Assembly: GCF_027571405.1 (NCBI RefSeq)
Contig: NZ_CP092968.1
Coordinates: forward strand, 2,170,001-2,234,000
DNA length: 64,000 nucleotides
Direction: 5' to 3'
Source: Methylocystis parvus OBBP
GTDB lineage: Bacteria > Pseudomonadota > Alphaproteobacteria > Rhizobiales > Beijerinckiaceae
Below are positions 62,518-64,000 of the stretch, piece after piece (positions within the stretch are counted from its first letter, which is position 1; each line of letters begins with the position of its first letter). The translations under genes and the position numbers were made by a program. The notes below the pieces were generated by a model. It saw only the letters and a program-made list of their open reading frames with translations. It did no database searches and had not been told where the DNA came from.

Positions 62518-64000
62518 TTACGCCTGAGCGTGTGCGTGAAAGTTTTTGTGATCGAGACTATATTTGGCGAGGCGCAATCCGAGAATGCGTCGGGTCAGGC
62601 CAAGAGATTTGGCGGCTTCTGTCGTGTTGCCGTGATGAACCTTGAGCGCTTCAACGATCATTTCATATTCAATCGCGCTGAGGCGCGCTTCGAGCGTACC
62701 CTTGGATTCGACCTCTTCAAGGATGGGCATTTGCAGAGAAGGCGGCAAATTATATCCATGGATCACGCCGTCGTCTGAGAGAATTATCGCCCGCTCGATG
62801 ATATTTTCAAGCTCGCGCACATTCCCTGGCCAGTGATACGCCAAGAGCATATTTATGGCTGACGTGGAGATTCGTTTTATTTCAACTCCGAGCGAATGCG
62901 CGAAATTTCCGACGAAGTGGTCCGCCAATGCGATGATGTCGTTTCCGCGCTCCCGCAAAGGCGGTATCGTAATCGGAAAGACGTTCAGACGGTAATAGAG
63001 GTCCTCCCGGAAAGTTCCTTTTTCGACCATCTCGGGAAGATCTCTGTTCGTTGCGGCGAGGATCCGCAGGTCCACCTTTATCTGAGCGTTTCCGCCCACG
63101 CGCTCGAAGGTCTTTTCCTGAAGGACGCGAAGGAGCTTGGCCTGGACCGGCAGGGAAAGTTCGCCGACTTCGTCCAGAAAAATCGTGCCGCCATGCGCCT
63201 CTTCGAAACGTCCCTTTCGAGAACCGACGGCGCCGGTGAAGGAGCCTTTCTCATGTCCGAACAGCTCGCTCTCAATGACGCTTTCGGGGAGCGCCGCACA
63301 ATTGAATTTTACGAACGGGCCTTTCGACGCACGGCTATTATAATGGATGGCGCTCGCAACCAATTCCTTACCGACGCCGCTCTCGCCGAGAATGAGAACG
63401 GTCGTCTTCGTGCGTGATACGCGGTCGATCAGCTTGTACACGTCTTGCATGGGCTTGGAGTTGCCGATGATGTTCGTTGGTTTGAACTGGGCTTTCAAGG
63501 CGCTTCGAAGGCGCCTGTTCTCATTTTCAAGCGCGACCTTTTCAACGTTTTCCAGCAAATAGAGTTCGACCGCTTGCGCCGTCATCGTGGCGAGAATCGA
63601 CAAAACCTCGACATCCATTTTAAGCAGCCTGGCGTCGTCATAGATGCGCTCCGCGCTTATTGTGCCGAGCACTTTCTTGCTTCGCACGATGGGGACGCAG
63701 ATAAAGCTGAGCTTCTGATCAGCTGGTTTTGTTCGGCTGCCGGTACGGTCGAGAAAACTGGGTTCGTCGCCTATTCGGGGAACGACGATAGCTTGTCCGG
63801 TCTCGACAACCTTTCCGGTAATGCCCTCGCCAAGGAAGTAAACCCCCTTCGCCTGCTCTTCTTCGCTCAATCCGAAGCTTTGGTGAATAAATATATTGCC
63901 CGATCCGGGCTCGAATAGCGTCACCATCGCGCGCACGACATTCATGTGCTTCTGGAGCATTTCGAGAAGTATTTGCAGGGTCTCCCCCAGATTTTCGGCG
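62518..64000 (-). CDS. NifA/VnfA/AnfA-like sigma-54 activator, 5' end outside the window
   Basis: The frame is open to the window edge, so the gene starts beyond it. An N-terminal GAF domain is visible (GEGITGKVVETGQAIVVPRI, SFICVPIVRSKKVLGTIS), then an AAA+ domain with Walker A GESGVGKE, the sigma-54 contact loop GSFTGA, Walker B GGTIFLDEVGEL and GNVRELENIIERA, and a Fis-type helix-turn-helix (GNTTEAAKSLGLTRRILGLR). The linker after the AAA+ domain lacks the Cys cluster of oxygen-sensitive rhizobial NifA, and the helix-turn-helix looks more like VnfA/AnfA. It probably activates nitrogenase or related sigma-54 promoters; which set is uncertain. Confidence 0.88.
   Translation of the reverse strand, partial: AENLGETLQILLEMLQKHMNVVRAMVTLFEPGSGNIFIHQSFGLSEEEQAKGVYFLGEGITGKVVETGQAIVVPRIGDEPSFLDRTGSRTKPADQKLSFICVPIVRSKKVLGTISAERIYDDARLLKMDVEVLSILATMTAQAVELYLLENVEKVALENENRRLRSALKAQFKPTNIIGNSKPMQDVYKLIDRVSRTKTTVLILGESGVGKELVASAIHYNSRASKGPFVKFNCAALPESVIESELFGHEKGSFTGAVGSRKGRFEEAHGGTIFLDEVGELSLPVQAKLLRVLQEKTFERVGGNAQIKVDLRILAATNRDLPEMVEKGTFREDLYYRLNVFPITIPPLRERGNDIIALADHFVGNFAHSLGVEIKRISTSAINMLLAYHWPGNVRELENIIERAIILSDDGVIHGYNLPPSLQMPILEEVESKGTLEARLSAIEYEMIVEALKVHHGNTTEAAKSLGLTRRILGLRLAKYSLDHKNFHAHAQA

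Overview
The window looks like chromosomal DNA of an alphaproteobacterium, most likely in Hyphomicrobiales/Rhizobiales and plausibly a Methylocystis/Methylosinus-type methylotroph. The grounds are GC-rich coding sequence, an HWE-type histidine kinase, an Omp25/31-like outer-membrane barrel, a NifA/AnfA-type sigma-54 activator and a DUF3141-Pta-FabI-AckA operon. No methane or methanol oxidation gene is present, so the genus is inference. No rRNA, tRNA or CRISPR array was recognised.

Layout. (1) 1-6.0 kb, plus strand: part of a surface-polysaccharide locus with a multidomain glycosyltransferase cut by the window edge, a WbsX/GH99-like protein, two SAM-methyltransferase-like proteins and a PL5 alginate-lyase-like protein that appears to lack the catalytic His. 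(2) 6.6-10.2 kb: quinol-dependent NO reductase facing NnrS, a nitric-oxide detoxification pair. (3) 10.4-17.8 kb: a signalling cluster with a soluble 1822-residue poly-HAMP hybrid kinase (eight 92-residue repeats in alternating A/B types, three receivers), a receiver-HWE kinase-receiver protein and a lone receiver. (4) 18.2-39.0 kb: an island read here as organosulfur uptake and oxidation. It has two heterodimeric ABC exporter pairs on either side of an acyl-CoA-dehydrogenase-like flavoprotein and an SsuE/MsuE-like FMN reductase, then an NtaA/DszA/DmoA-family monooxygenase, an outer-membrane barrel, an SsuC/SsuB-type importer, a TonB receptor and two tandem Tat-exported binding proteins. Gene debris lies inside it: a deleted aldo/keto reductase and an IS256 remnant. 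(5) 39.0-44.4 kb, minus strand: small exported proteins of unknown function plus an alpha/beta hydrolase. Six of these genes each need one single-base frame change to read through, which means either decay or indel errors. A HigA-like fragment ends the block. (6) 44.4-50.6 kb: PPK2 divergent from DUF3141 (PhaC-like)-Pta/Ptb-FabI-AckA. (7) 50.7-57.3 kb: a complete exporter of HlyD adaptor, RbbA-like double ATPase/permease, YhhJ-like permease and NodT/OprM-type outer-membrane factor. (8) 57.5-61.4 kb: a PiuC-type hydroxylase and TonB siderophore receptor (iron uptake), then integrase and IS5 remnants. (9) 61.8-64.0 kb: a TrmO-like protein and the 5'-truncated NifA/AnfA-like activator.

The best candidate for an undescribed system is region 4. 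It pairs import of a TonB-dependent ligand with flavin-dependent monooxygenases and two exporters whose ATP sites show the matched degenerate/consensus pattern of heterodimers. Its substrate cannot be read from the sequence.
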